Part shown: piece after piece, positions 28,295-39,587 of the stretch
Numbering within the stretch: the first letter of the stretch is position 1
How the letters are laid out: every line of letters begins with the position of its first letter
From: Nitzschia sp. DOCU1
Taxonomy: Eukaryota; Bacillariophyta; Bacillariophyceae; Bacillariales; Bacillariaceae
Direction of reading: 5' to 3'
Length of the DNA: 64,000 nucleotides
NCBI GenBank assembly: GCA_951394045.1
Contig: OX595985.1
Span: forward strand, 4,402,001-4,466,000
Position numbers and translations under genes: made by a program
Notes under the pieces: model-generated
Database searches by the model: none
The model's input: only the letters and a program-made list of their open reading frames with translations
Told to the model about the DNA's origin: nothing

Positions 28295-30556
28295 AAGGAG
28301 GCCTTGGCTGTACTTATCCATTGGAATGTGATAATAGCCCATACTGAGGTCAATAGCCGTTGCCCATTTAAAGCCCTGGAGTTTTTGCAATAACTCATTG
28401 ATCTTTGGCAGTGGGTGCGGCTTGCGCACAAGATATTCGTTGAGTTTCCGAAAATCCGTAAGTACGCGCACATCGCCCGTTTTCTTTGGTTGAATGAACG
28501 TGCCGGCCGTCCATGTGGATTGGTTGACACGCTTCCAGATTCCAAGTTTTTCGAATCGTTCGATCTCTTTTCGCGTCGTTTGTTCGTACGCATGAGGAAT
28601 GCCGAATGGTTTAGCATGATACGGCTTTGCTCCTTCTTTTAACTCTAGACGAATTGGATCAATTATAAGTTTTCCTAATCCGCCACCGAATAGTGTAGGG
28701 TGCTGCTTCAGTTCAGCTAGTAGCTCCGCTCGTTGCTCCTTAGTTAAGTAGTCGAGTGAGTCAACGAACTCTTCCATCTCGACTTTGGAGTAATCGGCGT
28801 CAAGGATCTTAGCTTGTCGTTCTTCCGCCGCTTGGATAACGGGGGCGTCTTGAGACATCTCATACAGAAGCTGTAGAGCCTCTGGATCCGTCACAACACC
28901 ACGTTCCTTCATCTCGACTTCGCTATCGCCCCATCGAACCGTTCGCTTCTCGAAATCGAGTACAAACTTCAATTCGGCTAATAGGTCAAGTCCTAGAATC
29001 AGGTCGTAGGGTGAGTCTTCGCGATCTGTATGCTCATCGACGTGACATGGCCAATGAATTTCCTTACTAGTTGAGAGTTCGGGGATTCTGAAGCGGATCA
29101 TTGCGACTTTGTCCGTCTTGAATTTGCCGCCCATAGTCGTCCAAGTAGTAACTCGTTTTCCAGTAGGAACGAGCTGACTAAGCGTTACAAAGTTCTTAAG
29201 AACGATGGAACGACTAGTACCCGTATCTAGAAGAGTTCTAAGGACGTAGGATTCACCTCTAGGATTTAAAGCTTCGACGACTATTTCTGTAGTTAGCCGC
29301 CTGGCAATTTTCCTATTTGGCTCTATTCCAGGGCGTGACGTTCGAATAGCAAAACTATGTTCATTTTCGCTATTGCAGTCCATGTAGTCGCTATCAGAAT
29401 CGCTACTTTCGTTACTGCTACTGTCTGCATGCTTCTGCACTTGGAAGCTTACTTGCCTTTTGGTTCTGTCTTTACCTTTGTCTTTCTTAGACTGTTTCTT
29501 GGCGAGGGCTTTGACGACCGTCTCCATTTGGAGCGCCGAAAACATGTTCTCACCGTTGCCTCTCGGACGCTTGTTCGGACGGTCTTTGGCATTGCCAGGG
29601 AGACTCCAACACTTGTCGCCGGGGGCCGGATGGAACCTGCCGCAATGCTTACAGGGTTCCTTTCGGTCCCCCTTCTCGCCCTTTTTGCGGTCTTTTCCTC
29701 GCTTTCGTTTCTTGCCGCCGTCCTTGCTTTCGCTTTCGGACTTGCCGGCTTCTTTTTTCTTTTCTTTGTTCTTTTTCTCTTGCCGCATCGCATCGTCAAA
29801 GACGTGCTTGGCTTCGAGCTTCTCAAGGTACTTGTAGTACTCATCGAGCCTCATGCTGAAAGGGTCAATGTTAGAGGTGAGTAGGTCTCTTTGCCACTCA
29901 ATCCTCTTCGCCCGATCAAGTATTTCCACGAGCTCGTCGTCGTCGAACGGCTCACATGAGGTCTTGTCTTCAGGGATCGGAAAGTGGGCCAACATCCTGT
30001 TCTGTCGTAGGAGCTCAGCGCGGAAGTCGGCTAGGGACATTTCCATCATAAAAACATGGTAGCGTAGGTATTGCTTTTGCCTGCGATAGGCGTGTTCAGA
30101 CCCGAAGTAGTCTCGCGACATCGTTTGGATCGTCTCGTTGAACGTGTCTTCAGGTGCCATCTTGTCGTCCTTGAATCGCAGGTCCGCCACCTTGTTCGTG
30201 AACTTCTCCCTCGCCGTTCCACCCAATAGCATCTGGGCGTACTTGATCTTCTTGTCGCCGGTGTCCAGGGGGACATCTCGAACGAGTTCCTCGAACTGGA
30301 TCCTCCACTTGGCCCATCGCTCCGCATCGCCGTTCTCGAAGATAAAACAGCGGCTTTCGAACTCTTCCGAGTCCTTGTCCTTGGGGTCGAGCTTGATCTT
30401 GATTTTCTTGACCTTCTCGTCCTCTCCAACGATCTCGTCGTCCTCCTTCGGTTTCTCACGACGGAATGGAATTGGCGGAGGGTTAACATGCGCCGCTTGC
30501 GTCAACAAAAACGCAACCTTCTTGGCGTACTCGTGGTTGTTGTAGGCCGTCTTCAT
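28295..30556 (-). CDS. Gypsy family 2 gag-pol (element 2b), 3' part lost in gap
   Basis: Gag and pol are one continuous frame with no stop: MKTAYNNHEYAKKVA at the start, a capsid region, a Lys-rich segment, zinc knuckle CKHCGRFHPAPGDKC, an acidic Ser-rich linker, protease LLDTGTSRSIV, then RT up to PMDKYSQGLL just before the YMDD box. It shows that in this family Gag-Pol is a single fusion protein that must be cut by its protease. The sequence differs from copies 2a and 2c at many codons (for example the shorter linker around MAPEDTF), so 2b is a separate subfamily. The start is 25 bases from the 5' LTR. Confidence 0.88.
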
Positions 30557-30568
30557 AACCTAGACGGG

Positions 30569-30580
30569 AGTTTTAAAACT
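30569..30580. promoter_or_regulatory. 12-bp palindrome at the primer-site position, family 2 (2b)
   Basis: AGTTTTAAAACT again, one base from the LTR end, in an otherwise diverged copy. Confidence 0.6.
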
Positions 30581-30581
30581 G

Positions 30582-31198
30582 TGCCCTATCCCGGGGGTGA
30601 CGATAAAGAAATAAAGACGATGATAATTGTGAGACCTATGTTACTTCTATAGCTTGACTTCCAACAACAAGATTGACGAGACGAAAGATTTTTGTCTTTC
30701 AAATATTTGCGACCGATCGTTCATTTTGTGAACGTCTTTCCCTGCGCGTAAATAACGCGCATATATTCTATTCATTCGGATATGTCGATTCATCGTATCG
30801 TCGCCTTCTAACTAGGCGTCCCTAGTCTTGGCTAGCTACGACTCCTCGTCACCCATGGTCTGAATTATTTCCCTGCCCTAAATACATCTCCTCTATTGGG
30901 CGATGAATATTTACTACTTAGATTGTAGGCATGCCGTTGGCAAGGGACTCTATGGGTTAGTCGAATGTTACTATGCAATATACTACAGAGCGCTTCCATG
31001 TGTAACGCTGCGACTCCTTTGATCGTTGCGTCGGTGCGCCGTCAGTGACGACGTCATCGTTCGTTTGCGTCCGTTGTCCGTTAGCCGTCTGTACGTCATC
31101 CGCCCAGCGGACGACTCCGTTCGTGTACGACTACTAAGACTACCAATATATATGACTAAAAGGACTAAACTATTTATGCGTCTCTGTGGGGTATGGCA
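30582..31198 (-). repeat. Gypsy family 2 5' LTR of element 2b
   Basis: 617 bp with termini TGCCATACCCC and GGGATAGGGCA on the minus strand. It differs from the 2a LTR at scattered sites, including in the stem-loop area. Outside it lies LINE ORF1 sequence. Confidence 0.9.
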
Positions 31199-33205
31199 GA
31201 TGCGTTGCGAGTGATAGTCCGTGGAGTGGGGGGTGGCGGAGTTGGAGATGGGTGGAATTTGATAGAACGTTGAGCGCAGTGTTGTCGTGGAGGGTTGTCT
31301 CTGGATGGACTATTCATCTTGATGGGTCATTTGGGTGAAGGGAGTGAATCCTGCCAGACTGGATCCCTCCGTGTCGTAGAGTTGGGTCGGGGCGTCGCCC
31401 ATCGGGGCGTCTCCTTGAGTGCTACTACCTTGATGATGATCCACTGCCATTTCGGTGGCAGGTCGTTTCGCCGGGGGGGGGGGGGGGGCGACGCTCCAGC
31501 GACGGTAGTCAGGGTAGAGGTTTGTACTCCCATGATGTGGGTAAACAAATGGGTGAGCATTTGGGTTTGTTGGATTTGCGCCTGTGCCTGTTGGGCTTGG
31601 GCTTGCTGAGCATGTGCCATAAGTCCATCATTCGTTTGTTTTGTTCTTCTTGACGGGACAGGACTGTATCCAAATAACTGACCACCGTGGTCAAATCCTG
31701 CGAGTGGACTGTCTTGGGAGCTGACTGACCGACCGATTCGCCTGCCACAGATTCCGAGCCATTGTCATTGACCGAGCGAATAACACTGCTGTCAGTGCGC
31801 GCCTGGGGAGGTTGCTCACTTGCAAGTTTGGGCCGGGACATCGCTGGAGAGGGGGTCTGAACGCCGGTCAAGTCGAATACCATGCGTGGACGCCGATTCC
31901 ATGCATTTTCTGTGATGGGTGGAAGGCCAACGTTATTCGAAGGTTGCGCAGCCTGACGAAGGATTTGTCGCAGCGAGTGCACTTTATTTTGCATCGAGTG
32001 TCCGAACCCTGGGGCAGCAAACGTCAAAAGAGGATAGGCACCGTAATAATCGAGATAGGACCTATCGACAATCTGTGGAAATTTGTCCTGGAAGAATGTA
32101 GTGAGCAATGCATGCGCTTGATCAAAATGTTCGTCTTCCACGATGACAATCCAGCGTCCGTTCTTAATAGTATTGTCGGTTGGTTGAATAGAGTCGATAA
32201 TATCCAAATTGGTGAAATATTGGTGGATCGTGCCATTGAAGTTGGAGTCCATGTTGCGGTCCGTCGGCCACGGCATTTCCCAGACGGACGGGTGAACGTT
32301 GACCACAGTTATACCGCGCAGGTTGAGAGTCACATCGTTATTCCGCATGAGGAATTCTTGATACTCTTCGGAACTTGCTAGTAAATGAAACCCAATAGGA
32401 ATGAGTTCGAAGCCGATGTCCTCTGAGGGAACTTCCACCAGCAAATTCTTCGCAAACTTGCTATGTTTGTGGACGCAGCAAACTGCCACTACTTCGGAGC
32501 TGACTCGTTGAGCGCCGTTGCCAAATTGTATCAAACGCTTCGTAGCAAAGACTTCGGGAAGGGCCCCATCGGCTAAACCAAGCTGTTGGGCTTGCTGTTT
32601 TTGCTCAGGAGTGAGTTGAAGCTTATTGAGTGCCGGGTTCATCTTTTGAGTCAACGTAGGTGCCCATGCAATAACCGAAATTTCCTCGTTTTTGAGTGTC
32701 TCGCCGCTCATCAAAATTCGGTTCGCCTGAAGCCAAGGCATGAGCTTTTTCTTGACAGACGCGACGTTATTTTCAGTGATTACACAATGGGTAATTTTGA
32801 TTGAAACCTGCTTGGTGCTTCGAAGAGTGGTCTCCTTACGATGAAAAAATGCTCGATGTTCAGCCTCCGTTTGTGGGAAGTCTTCGAGCTTCGAGAACGG
32901 CGCCGGCTTGGGATCCGTCATTTCGTTGGTTGGGACAAAGTAAACCTCGCCTTTAATCATCTGAGACATCTTTTTCACGAATTCAAGATGAGTGCTTGCC
33001 ATATTAAACAGCGAAGCGGATTGTTCAGCGTCAATACACATTTAAGCGTAAACGTGGTTTTCCCCTCCTGAGCTCGCAAAACAGCCGTTGAAGCTCGGGT
33101 TTTCATGATACTGCATACCGCCGGGGTCGCCATCGTCTTAGCGGAGGGAGTCACCGGCGTAGGTGCTCCAGGAACGGTGGAAACGGGAGCCGAAGTTCCC
33201 GTCAT
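31199..33205 (-). pseudogene. LINE-like ORF1 (gag-like), frameshifted and truncated
   Basis: The main frame (31509-33041, 510 residues) is continued on both sides by other frames. Upstream, the start MTGTSAPVSTVPGAPTP (33205) reaches the main frame after a 1-base shift near 33045. Downstream, the main frame shifts near 31620 into a Gln/Ala-rich stretch (AHAQQAQAQQAQAQIQQ) and then meets a run of 16 G (31473-31488). The protein resembles the first ORF of diatom LINEs in layout: a helical N-terminal part, a long mixed domain with FELIPIGFHLLASSEEY and YYGAYPLLTF, and a Gln-rich tail. I cannot name a fold. It would bind element RNA. It is cut on the left by the family 2 LTR, so ORF2 is missing. 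Confidence 0.55.
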
Positions 33206-33889
33206 GGTGAAAAAAAGTTGCGTAGGAGTGGAGTTGAGAATTCTACTGCTAAAAATTTAGCCTTATCGAAGTTTTCGATCGAAGAATTCTAACCTTCAAG
33301 CAATAATATTCCAGTGAGTCCTTATCCATGACCGTTGGATTCAAAGACATAGTCAAATTCATGACTAGACCTACTTGATGATAAAATTTGCTTATTGAGT
33401 AGTTTGGCCATAAGGGTGAAATTTGATTTCGAATGATGGAAATGGAGTAAGCGTTGGGAACATGGTTCTTTTGTTTGTGCTATCAGCAACGCTCAAAGCA
33501 TTCTTAGTGTTGAATTCTAATAAAAGTACCATGGCAATTAATGATTCTTCTTCAAAGGAACCTGCAATTGGTTCAGACAATTGGACGCAAAGTGTGGTAT
33601 GGAAAGAAGGTGTGAGTGATAAGGATATTGAAGTTGAACAATTGAAGTGAGTGGCATTCATGGACAGTCACAATACTTCACCTTCTATTCTCACAAAAGT
33701 TCTATTTCCTGAACCAATCTGTTTCAACAATGACGTGAATTTATTGTACAAGTATTGCCATCCTCAAATGACAAAACTATGTTTGTTGATGAGGATGATG
33801 AGTTGAGATGATGGTTCGAACTTCTGCTTTTACGGAGAACACTGCTATGCAAATGTATTGTCGACTGTTAGGGTCGAGTTGGTCTAGTA
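33206..33889. other. AT-rich stretch between inverted repeats
   Basis: Composition changes from the GC-balanced transposons to AT-rich. A plus-strand frame at 33423-33650 starts with a hydrophobic stretch (MVLLFVLSATLKAFLVL) that could be a signal anchor, but nothing else supports it. Inverted arms lie at 33301-33370 and 33882-33952. Confidence 0.45.
33301..33370 (+). repeat. Inverted repeat, left arm (about 70 bp)
   Basis: This is the reverse complement of 33882-33952 with about two differences. On the minus strand it encodes MNLTMSLNPTVMDKDSLEYY, the same start as the dioxygenase-like gene to the right. Confidence 0.8.
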
Positions 33890-33952
33890 ATGAATTTGAC
33901 TATGTCTTTGAATCCAACGGTCATGGATAAGGACTCACTGGAATATTATTTG
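33882..33952 (-). repeat. Inverted repeat, right arm (about 71 bp)
   Basis: Partner of 33301-33370, 511 bases away. It holds the presumed start codon (33890) of the dioxygenase-like gene. Confidence 0.8.
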
Positions 33953-35247
33953 CCTAAAGGTTGAGGAGGTGTAAATTCTTCCACTTGCATGCTGGATGAT
34001 GAAAGTACTATGAGCAAATCTGTTTTCTTTTGGAACAAGAAGTTAACTTTGTTTGATTTGGTTCTGCCTAATCATTTGATGGGCTTGTTGGATGCGATGT
34101 ACCAGAAAGTCGTCAACGCAATTAACGATACTGCAAGTCTTGCACCTTACTTTCATCCTGATTTGAGGAAAGAAACAAAAGAAACTACTGGGATCAGAAA
34201 AGAGGTTCAAAAAGTATACAAAGAAGTTGGAATTGTCATCATCAAAGGAAAAGACAAGGATTGGAAGAGTACGGGGCTTTGATTAACTTTAATTCAGAAG
34301 AGTATTTGTCAGATGATCGACAGTACTTGCATTTACCCGAGAATGAAATGAAGCAAGTGAGTGTTGCAGAACATCAGACGACTATGGCTTGGTTGGGATA
34401 TTTCTTTTGTTCCAGCATGAGTTGCGTGAAAGATTTTTCTCCTTTCCTTTTTGATGAAGAGTCGTTTGTTGCTGCATGGAATGTAAAGTCCAACAAGCTC
34501 AATTGTCGTCATTTCAAGTGTTTTGCTAAAGAAAACGAAACTTTTCATTTGCAATTGAAGGGAATTTCATTGCTCTTTGGAGGTAATGAATGGTGCATTA
34601 GTGGTACGGAACCAATTCATCAGGTTTCTCACAATGACATTGGTAGGGATTTACCTGCGGTTTTCAATGAAGGCAAGTTGTTTCCAGCTGGAAGTATTCT
34701 TGTGCCCTTGGAGGCAAGTGGTAGATCCATGTCCTACGTCAATCCAAGCAATTGCCTTGACATTGCTTTAGGACACATGCTTTTTTTTGGTGGTGAAGTT
34801 GAGCATGATTTTTTGACCCATCGTGCAAGCACAGCCAAAAGAGTTTCACTTCATATGCATCTCAACAGCTCTCATGTGGAAAGAACTGGGCAGAGTCTTC
34901 AGTTCTCTGGTGAGGACAAATGTTATTATCCTAAAGAGCATTTGGGATTATATGACATGGGAAATCTACAAACTCACTTGAAGCGTCAAGTTGAACACTT
35001 GAATCAAGTGGTGGAATCATTGAAAAAGCATCCAAAGTTGCCAACTCCTCTTAACGTCAATCAGAAGTCATGCCGCTATAGCGTCACGAAATTTTATCTT
35101 CGTCCAATCATTGGCCTAACTCTCTCCAACGTCAAAACAGATCCGACCTTACGAAAGAGCGTGCAATTTTACCTAGGGTCGGTCATGCCGGCAAGCTTCA
35201 TGCCATCCTGGTGCTTCGTGGGAGACAACATAACCTATTACTCTTGA
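33890..35247 (+). pseudogene. Dioxygenase-like (cupin/2OG-Fe type) gene, broken
   Basis: The frame starts at 33890, meets a TGA near 33959, resumes at once (CMLDDESTMSKSVFFW) and shifts by one base near 34260 (KGKDKDW, then EEYGALINF). The second half (34261-35247) has the look of a double-stranded beta-helix oxygenase: a HxD-like SHND, a strand GSILVPLEASGRSMSY, the turn GHMLFFGGEVEHD and a later RVSLHMHLNSS strand, which would supply a distal His. I recognise similar proteins from diatoms, without a known substrate. The stop and frameshift make this copy a pseudogene unless introns or errors explain them. It is AT-rich like the fragments at 56 kb and 62.6 kb. Confidence 0.5.
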
Positions 35248-35273
35248 TATAAAGTATGGCTAAATGCTTCGTG

Positions 35274-35470
<197 letters not shown>

Positions 35471-35495
35471 CCGAACTGTTCCATAGGGAAGCGGG

Positions 35496-36106
35496 TGCCA
35501 TACCCCACAGAGACGCATAAATAGTTTAGTCCTTTTAGTCACATACGCTGGTAGTCTTAGTAGTCGTAGATGAACGGAGTCGTCTGCCGGACGGACGACG
35601 TACAGACGGCTAACGGACACGGACACGAACGAACGGTGACGTCGTCGCTGACGGCGCACCGACGCAGCGATCAAAGGAGTCGCAGCATTACACATGGAAG
35701 CGCTCTGTAGCATATTGCATAATAACATTCGACTAACCCATAGAGTCCCTTGCCAACGGCATGCCTAAACTCTAAGTAGTAAATATTCATCGCCCAATAG
35801 AGGAGATGTATTTAGAGCAAGGAAATAATTCAGACCATGGGTGACGAGGAGTCGTAGCTAGCCAAGACTTGGGACGCCTAGTTAGAAGGCGACGCTATCG
35901 GCGAATCGACATATTCGAATAAATAAATAAATATATGCGCGTTATTTACGCGCGGGGAAAGTCGTTCACAAAATGAACGACCGGTTGCAAATATTTGAAA
36001 GACGAAAATCTTTCCTCTCGTCAATCTTGTTGTTGGAAGTTCATCTAATAGAAGTAACATAGGTCTCATAATTATCATCGTCTTTATTTCATTATCGTCA
36101 CCCCGG
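35496..36106 (+). repeat. Family 2 3' LTR (2d), split near its end
   Basis: It begins TGCCATACC and reaches CACCCCGG, where a family 3 element is inserted. The last 12 bases (CCGGGATAGGGCA region) resume at 41338-41349. Confidence 0.88.
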
Positions 36107-36637
36107 TGCACTACGTCGTTTGTAGGATCGAAATAGTTGTGAAAATTATGGCTAAGTTAAAAACTAGATGTATTTCTCATGCAAGTTGTCTCGTAGCCTC
36201 TCGTAGTTCTAGTAGAGTCGAGACCTTTGACATGCATCGACAACAATCCGAACAGGAGGTTGATGCATCTTGTAGTAGACTAGCTACGACGTTGTAGTAG
36301 GGTTCTTTGGACGTCGTCAGCTACTCTGGAATAAAGTATAGTTACCTCAATGTCATCGAGGTGCCAGATCTTAGGTGGCATTGACACTAGGATCTCATCG
36401 GCATTCGACCAGCAGGAGTCATGCGCGATGCCTGTGTTGTGCAACGTCACGTCGTCGGTGACGTCAATAGGTTATGGGCCTGTCTGACGATGTCCGAGAC
36501 CGGCCTAGCGTCCGCGTCCGCGTGCAATGCTTTCGTCATGCTACGTCATCACACATGATGTCACACATGACTAAGTAGACGAATAATTTTGGACTACAAT
36601 CATTCGAAGGAGTCGACGTGCAAAGCAGTGTACTGCA
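36107..36637 (-). repeat. Family 3 3' LTR
   Basis: 531 bp. It differs from the 5' LTR by a few substitutions and a short deletion in the other copy near 41205. It contains ACGTCAC-gtcgtcg-GTGACGT (36444-36464), two facing CRE-like half sites. Confidence 0.9.
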
Positions 36638-36664
36638 CCGGCCCCCATGACGGAGGGACAGGAC

Positions 36665-38556
36665 TTAACTATGATACGGATGTATGTTACCAATGTTCCA
36701 AGTCTGAGTAACGGCACCCTTCTGGATACGTACTGTACCGTTGTCATTCACGGCGACGATTGGATACGGACCATCGTAGGGGTTAGCACCGAACTTACGT
36801 TGTTGGTCCTGCTTGATCATGATCTGTTGGCCTGCGCGATACTCATACGGCAATCGCGTTTTGTTTTCTGCCGCATTGTTCTTCACAATGCGTTGCATCT
36901 TGCGCTCACGGATGAGCTTCCAGTTAGCTTCGAAGCGGGTGTTGAGAATAGCATCTCTACCGAATACTAGTTGCATCGGCGTAGCCTGTAGCGTAGTGTG
37001 GTATGTCGCGCGAACGGCGAACATCACGGCTGCCAGGATTCCATCGAGTCCGACTGTATCGTCTGAGTGCTGCAGTTCAAACGTACGAATCATGTTCCCG
37101 ATAGTTTGGTGTACTCGTTCGAGTATTGCGTTCGCCTGCGGATTCCTCGCAGTGATTGGGCGCGCAAGCACGCCGTAGTCTTCCTTGACCATTCGCCGGA
37201 ATTCGCCCATGAACTCCGTACCGCGGTCATAAATAACCTGTTGCGGCCACGGGTATCTCGTGAACCACGTCTTTTCGGCTAATTCGGCGATACTAAAAGT
37301 CTCTTTGTTGGGTACGCGAACCATCTCGAACCAGCCAGTTGCCGGGTCAATCATGGTAAGGCACCAAAGCTCGAGTTGTTTCTGTTTACCCTTATGTCGT
37401 TTACCCTGGTTAATCGAATAAGGGCCTATGAGGTCGACACATAGGATTTCCCAGGGTTCGCTCTCGGGTTCCTTAATTGGCAGGTGCCCATACTTAAGGG
37501 TCTTGCGCTTTGTTAATTGGCACAACCTGCATTTTTTGCAGATGTCGACCACGTCGGTTCGCAGTCCTTTCCAGTAGAAGTGCTGCCGAATCGTGTGCTC
37601 TGTTCGGGTCTCGCCCGGATGACACAGTGTCTCGTGGTACCACTCAACGCATCGACGTTGGAGTGACTGCGGAATAACTATCTTACTATCCCTAACTACT
37701 AGAGGACGTTTCTTACCGCCCCCACGAAAAACCTTTACACTATATCTATTGTCCGACGCTGCTTTCTGGAGAAGCGCGGTATCTTTGCGTTGATGTCGCA
37801 TAATGTACTTGTAGGTGAGGGGGAAGACGCTGTCAGGTAGCTCGTCGCCCCCAAAGTACTCTGCGAAGTTGGCCTCGGTAAAGGGCTTTTCGTCCTTACC
37901 AAGTCGACTAAGAGCGTCCGCTACTACGTTCGTCTCACCTCTAACGTATACTAGTTTGGGACCATACTCTTCGAGGATGAGTCGCCAGCGCATAATGCGT
38001 TCAGTATTAAAATTCTTATAGGTGAGATTTTTGTGGTCAGTGTAGACTCGAATCTGTTGACCCAGGAGAATCGTACGAAACTCCTTGAGTGTTTCTACAA
38101 TAGCTAGTAGTTCCCGCTCGGTAGTAGTATACCGTGTTTGCGCGGGATTGAGTTTGCGACTATAGAAAGCGATCGGCTTACCATTTTGCGAGATGACTGC
38201 GCCAAGCTGCGTGTCGCTCGCGTCGGTATGTATATCAAACGGTAAGTGAAAGTTCGGGTAAGTCAGGAGAACTTCCTTACTTATTATTTTCTTCATTGTG
38301 TCAAATGCAGTTTGGTGCGTGCCGGTCCACTCCCACTTAGCCGTTTTTGACGTAAGTGATGCAAGCGGGGCGAGGATGTGCGAGCGGCGCACCCACATAT
38401 CGCGATAATAATTCACGATACCGATGAAAGCGCGTAGTTCCTTTTTATTGCGCGGTGCGAGCATGGCTTGAATTGCCTGCACTTTGGTTGCTACGGGTTG
38501 GATGCCATCACGGGTAATCCAGTAGCCAAGGTATTCGAGCTCCGCTTTCGCGAAGA
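36665..38556 (-). CDS. Family 3 RNase H and integrase
   Basis: The frame begins inside the RT thumb (FFAKAELEYLGYW) because of the deletion upstream. It then has the gypsy RNase H (HTDASDTQLGAV), the integrase zinc finger (HPGETRTEH...C-x2-C) and a core with Asp in VDLIGPYS, Asp in YDRGTEFMGEF and Glu in NAILERVH, and ends HPYHS. All integrase catalytic residues are present. It cannot be made as part of a normal Gag-Pol since the frame upstream is shifted. Confidence 0.85.
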
Positions 38557-39551
38557 ACGCCGACTGCGCAGAGGCGATCGACCTCGTCGCGTAGCATCTG
38601 TTCATATGCCTTCGGCACTGGATCTGGCCTCGCATGATATGGCGTGACATTAGGCTTTAGCTCGATATCATAGGGCTCGCCTTTCCAAGTGCCGAGCGTG
38701 CCGTCAAAGAGCGTCTCATGTTTCTGAAGAAGCGTCTTGAGGGCGGATTTATCTTCTTCCGACAGATGGTCCATCTCGGAGATTTTCTGCGGAATGTCCG
38801 CTGGGGCATATTTAGCGTCTAAGATTTGTTTAATAGACTTGGCACCGCCATCTGTGTCGGCCTGCCAGGCGTCTTCGTCGGGCGTCTCGCCATATATCTT
38901 CATTGCTATAGCAGCTGAGTCCCATTCGACTTCCCTTGTCTTGAAGTCGAACTTGACACCTAGTTCTCGCAGAAGATCTCTGCCAATGATCATGTCGTAG
39001 TTGCCAAGGTCGGATGTCACCTGGAAGACCCATTCAATCACCCTATTGGCATGAAATTCCGGAAGTTTAAACTGGATTTTTACTTCGCGGTGTGTCTCGA
39101 CGACACCTCCAGCTGTCGTGAAGGTGGTTCTCGATGGTGTCGTCCTGACACGTAGTTTCTTGACATGCTTCTCGGAGATCAGTCCTCGTGATGCTCCGGT
39201 GTCTAGTAGCGTTGTCAATGCTGCCGCCTTGGCCTTGCCTAGGCGCGTGTTAATTTGCGCGAAACAGTACGGAATTTCGTCTGGCGCGGTTTTCTGGCGT
39301 TTTGGTGAGCTCCGGTTGTACAGTCGTGTTATCGCGTGCGATTCCGCCGCGATACGGTAATTAATGCATTGGTCCAATGAGGCGAAGACCTCGCCCGGCT
39401 CGGATGGTATATAGACAGATGGGCGCGCATGTCGTGCTCCATCGCGTTGCTCGTGGAAAACGAAAACTTCGTCACATCCGCAATTTTTGGTTTTCCCACT
39501 TACTCTTTCAGAGACTTTGTAATAGGATAACTCGTCCTTAACATTATGCAT
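38557..39551 (-). pseudogene. Family 3 protease and start of RT, cut by deletion
   Basis: The frame starts at ATG 39551 (MHNVKDELSYYKV), 13 codons after the gag TGA and in the same frame. Protease site LLDTGASRGL is intact, as is IIGRDLLREL. The RT stops after RLCAVGVL, where about 487 bases present at 4134-4620 are missing. The lost piece includes the YIDD catalytic box. The join is out of frame. Confidence 0.85.
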
Positions 39552-39587
39552 TAAACTAGCTTTTTCGTGTACAACTCGCTCACACCT

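Noticed and set aside
27955..28393. Frames spanning the N gap
   Set aside because: Undetermined bases were read as open; no real coding evidence.
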